From: DUML01 sp050949905
Lineage (GTDB): Bacteria; Bacillota; Desulfitobacteriia; Desulfitobacteriales; Syntrophobotulaceae
Length of the DNA stretch: 64,000 bases
Direction: 5' to 3'
NCBI GenBank assembly: GCA_050949905.1
Contig: JBMNGP010000003.1
Span: forward strand, 1 to 64,000
In this document: positions 62,460 through 64,000 of the stretch, piece by piece
How the letters are laid out: each line of letters begins with the position of its first letter
Numbering within the stretch: the stretch's first letter is position 1
The notes under the pieces: model-generated
Seen by the model: only the letters and a program-made list of their open reading frames with translations
What the model was told of the DNA's origin: nothing
Databases searched by the model: none
Position numbers and translations under genes: made by a program

Positions 62460-63425
62460 ATGCTTGTATTCGGTCCTATACCCTCACGAAGATTGGGGCA
62501 AAGTCTTGGGGTCAACAATATTCCGCCAAAAGCTTGTTCTTATTCCTGTATTTATTGCCAGATTGGAAGAACGACAAATATGCGGATAAACAGAAAAAAA
62601 TTCTATGAGCCTCTTGAAGTATATTCACTAGTTCAGTCTAAGGTAAAACAGCTTCAGGAATATGAAAAGAAGCTGGACTATATATCTTTTGTTCCAGATG
62701 GTGAACCTACGCTTGATAAAAATCTAGGCACTGAACTTGATCTTATAAAAGAATTAAATATTAAGACAGCGGTTATTACGAATGCATCTCTTTTATGGAT
62801 GGATGATGTTAAAGAGGATTTATCAAAAGCAGATTGGGTGTCTGTAAAGATCGATGCAGTTTGGGACGATGTTTGGCACAAGATCAATAGACCGCATGGT
62901 GGTTTAAGTCTCAAAAACATTTTAGATAGTATAATTAATTTTTCAAAATCATATAAGGGAAACCTTGTAACTGAAACCATGCTTGTCTCTGGATTTAATG
63001 ATGATCTTCAGCATATTGAGGGAATAGCTGAACAAATTTCAAAAATCAATCCGCGTAAATCTTATTTATTGGTTCCAACAAGACCGCCTGCTGAAAAAAA
63101 TATATCCAGAGTGACCGGAGAAAAACTCATCCAAGCTGCTGGCATTATCAACAGTATTTCGGGCGTAGATGTTGAATGTATAACCGCAGATGATACAGAA
63201 CAAGGTTTTTTCTTTACCGATAACATTGTAAAGGATCTTTTAAGCATAACTTCGGTACATCCAATCAGAGAAGAAATTATTAAGCACTATTTTAAATTGG
63301 TGAAAGCAGATAGCTCAATCTTGCAAGAATTAATAAAGCAGAACAAAATAATTAGATGTACATACCAAGGAAAAACTTTTTACAAAAAAAATTTGCTTTT
63401 TTTTAATAAAAAAGATAGTTTGTAA
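62460..63425 (+). CDS. Radical SAM protein, COG0731 (TYW1-like) type
   Basis: 321 aa from the ATG at 62460 with AGAAAGGA upstream; an in-frame start at 62424 has no ribosome site. MLVFGPIPSRRLGQSLGVNN followed by CSYSCIYCQIG gives the CxxxCxxC cluster-binding motif, then SFVPDGEPTLD and VSVKIDAVWDD as in wyosine-synthetase-like radical SAM proteins of bacteria. The bacterial members are uncharacterised; here it sits with DUF5320, DUF134 and IscU-type genes, suggesting metal-cofactor assembly. The C-terminal ~90 residues may be a winged helix (HPIREEIIKHYFKLV). Confidence 0.85.
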   Translation: MLVFGPIPSRRLGQSLGVNNIPPKACSYSCIYCQIGRTTNMRINRKKFYEPLEVYSLVQSKVKQLQEYEKKLDYISFVPDGEPTLDKNLGTELDLIKELNIKTAVITNASLLWMDDVKEDLSKADWVSVKIDAVWDDVWHKINRPHGGLSLKNILDSIINFSKSYKGNLVTETMLVSGFNDDLQHIEGIAEQISKINPRKSYLLVPTRPPAEKNISRVTGEKLIQAAGIINSISGVDVECITADDTEQGFFFTDNIVKDLLSITSVHPIREEIIKHYFKLVKADSSILQELIKQNKIIRCTYQGKTFYKKNLLFFNKKDSL

Positions 63426-63508
63426 AACAACCAAAATTTATAAATGCTTAATTTTAAACAATTAAAGAGCGCTTTAGCTACTTTTATTTATATTGAGGTG
63501 ACTAAAAA

Positions 63509-63883
63509 ATGCCTAGACCAATGAAATGGAGAAAAGTATGCTGTTTGCCTGAAAGCAGTAAGTTTGGTCCCCTTGACTTAAAGGTGGATGATGAGAATAT
63601 TGTTAGAATGACAGTTGATGAGTATGAAGCCATAAGGCTTATTGATTTGGAAGGCTTTACGCAAGAGGAATGCGCCAAGCAGATGGATGTTGCACGCACT
63701 ACTGTTCAAGGCATTTACGCTGAAGCTAGAAAAAAGATTGCCGAGTCTCTGGTAAATGGTAAGGTACTCTTGATAGAAGGTGGTGAATACAGGCTATGTG
63801 AAGGATTCGGAAATGGGTGCGGACGAGGTTGTCGCAGGCATCGACATGGTTGGCGCTTTGCAGGTAGTGATAGAGGTGACTGA
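63509..63883 (+). CDS. DUF134 (UPF0251) helix-turn-helix protein
   Basis: 124 aa. MPRPMKWRKVCCLPESSKFGP and DEYEAIRLIDLEGFTQEECAKQMDVARTTV are the conserved DUF134 segments; the latter is a sigma-region-4-like helix-turn-helix. The C-terminus (GFGNGCGRGCRRHRHGW) is Cys/His-rich and could bind metal. These proteins are usually encoded beside NifX-like and Fe-S genes and probably regulate them. Confidence 0.88.
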   Translation: MPRPMKWRKVCCLPESSKFGPLDLKVDDENIVRMTVDEYEAIRLIDLEGFTQEECAKQMDVARTTVQGIYAEARKKIAESLVNGKVLLIEGGEYRLCEGFGNGCGRGCRRHRHGWRFAGSDRGD

Positions 63884-63885
63884 TA

Positions 63886-64000
63886 ATGTATTCTGACAAA
63901 GTGATAGAACATTTTATGTGTCCTCAAAATGCTTATAGTATGCCGGATGCTGATGCAGAAGGGAGTTTCGGTGATCCTACATGCGGAGATTATCTTACGA
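63886..64000 (+). CDS. IscU/NifU-like Fe-S scaffold, N-terminal part (runs off window)
   Basis: ATG at 63886, just after the DUF134 stop, with GAGGTGA upstream. MYSDKVIEHFMCPQNAYSMP followed by DADAEGSFGDPTCGDY matches the N-terminus of IscU/NifU proteins, including the first cluster-binding cysteine in PTCGD. The rest is outside the window. Confidence 0.8.
   Translation, partial: MYSDKVIEHFMCPQNAYSMPDADAEGSFGDPTCGDYLT

Overview
The window looks like chromosome from an anaerobic, low-to-middle GC Gram-positive of the class Clostridia (Peptococcaceae/Desulfitobacterium-like). The reasons are AGGAGG-type ribosome sites, GTG/TTG starts, a tandem family of non-pyrrolysine MttB methyltransferases with a BCCT carrier and a sigma-54 regulator, and a DUF5320/DUF134/IscU metal cluster. 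No rRNA, tRNA or CRISPR array was seen. Genus is inference only.

Layout. (1) 0.3-14.1 kb is accessory DNA: a methyltransferase-like/HsdS fusion whose catalytic motifs look lost, an IS110 element, and a plasmid/ICE-type module (PD-(D/E)XK nuclease, DUF2958, DUF6094 methyltransferase, small proteins, SNF2 helicase, RadC). Several genes of this module have stem-loops lying between the Shine-Dalgarno sequence and the start codon. An IS200/IS605 remnant and a 506-aa protein of unknown function follow. (2) 14.2-26.7 kb is a quaternary-amine catabolic cluster: sigma-54 promoter, acetoacetate-decarboxylase-like protein, BCCT carrier, PLP aminotransferase, three MttB paralogues and a PAS/AAA+/Fis activator. 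A 1.93-kb IS6-like element with a clean 8-bp target duplication separates the first two genes. (3) 26.7-29.8 kb holds an IS256 element beside an IS4 transposase gene broken by a ~80-bp MITE-like palindrome. (4) 30.0-43.6 kb is the most interesting region: a complete Ssp-type DNA phosphorothioation core in the order sspD-sspB-sspC-sspA, a terminator, then a second overlapping operon of PLD-helicase, 59-aa protein, DndD-like SMC ATPase, 173-aa protein and a full sigma-70-like factor. (5) 43.9-61.2 kb is an IS graveyard: a truncated membrane-protein gene, then an IS3 element containing an IS21 element containing an integrase/AAA transposon containing a RIT (three tyrosine recombinases) element, then a second IS21 broken by two more IS3 elements. 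A possible serine-recombinase tail lies at the right edge. (6) 61.2-64 kb returns to ordinary chromosomal genes: a DtxR/MntR-type regulator with two palindromic operators, two DUF5320 proteins, a COG0731 radical SAM protein, DUF134 and the start of an IscU-like scaffold.

How the genes may work together. In region 4 the cysteine desulfurase (SspA) would supply sulfur to the PP-loop protein (SspD), with SspB (DUF4007) as nickase and SspC as ATPase, to place phosphorothioates in one DNA strand. The second operon would be the effector side, comparable in position to the SspFGH modules known from the literature. The embedded sigma factor is the feature I cannot match to a described system. In region 2 an N-methylated amine would be imported by the BCCT carrier and demethylated by MttB proteins; the corrinoid protein and the MtqA-type second methyltransferase must be encoded elsewhere.
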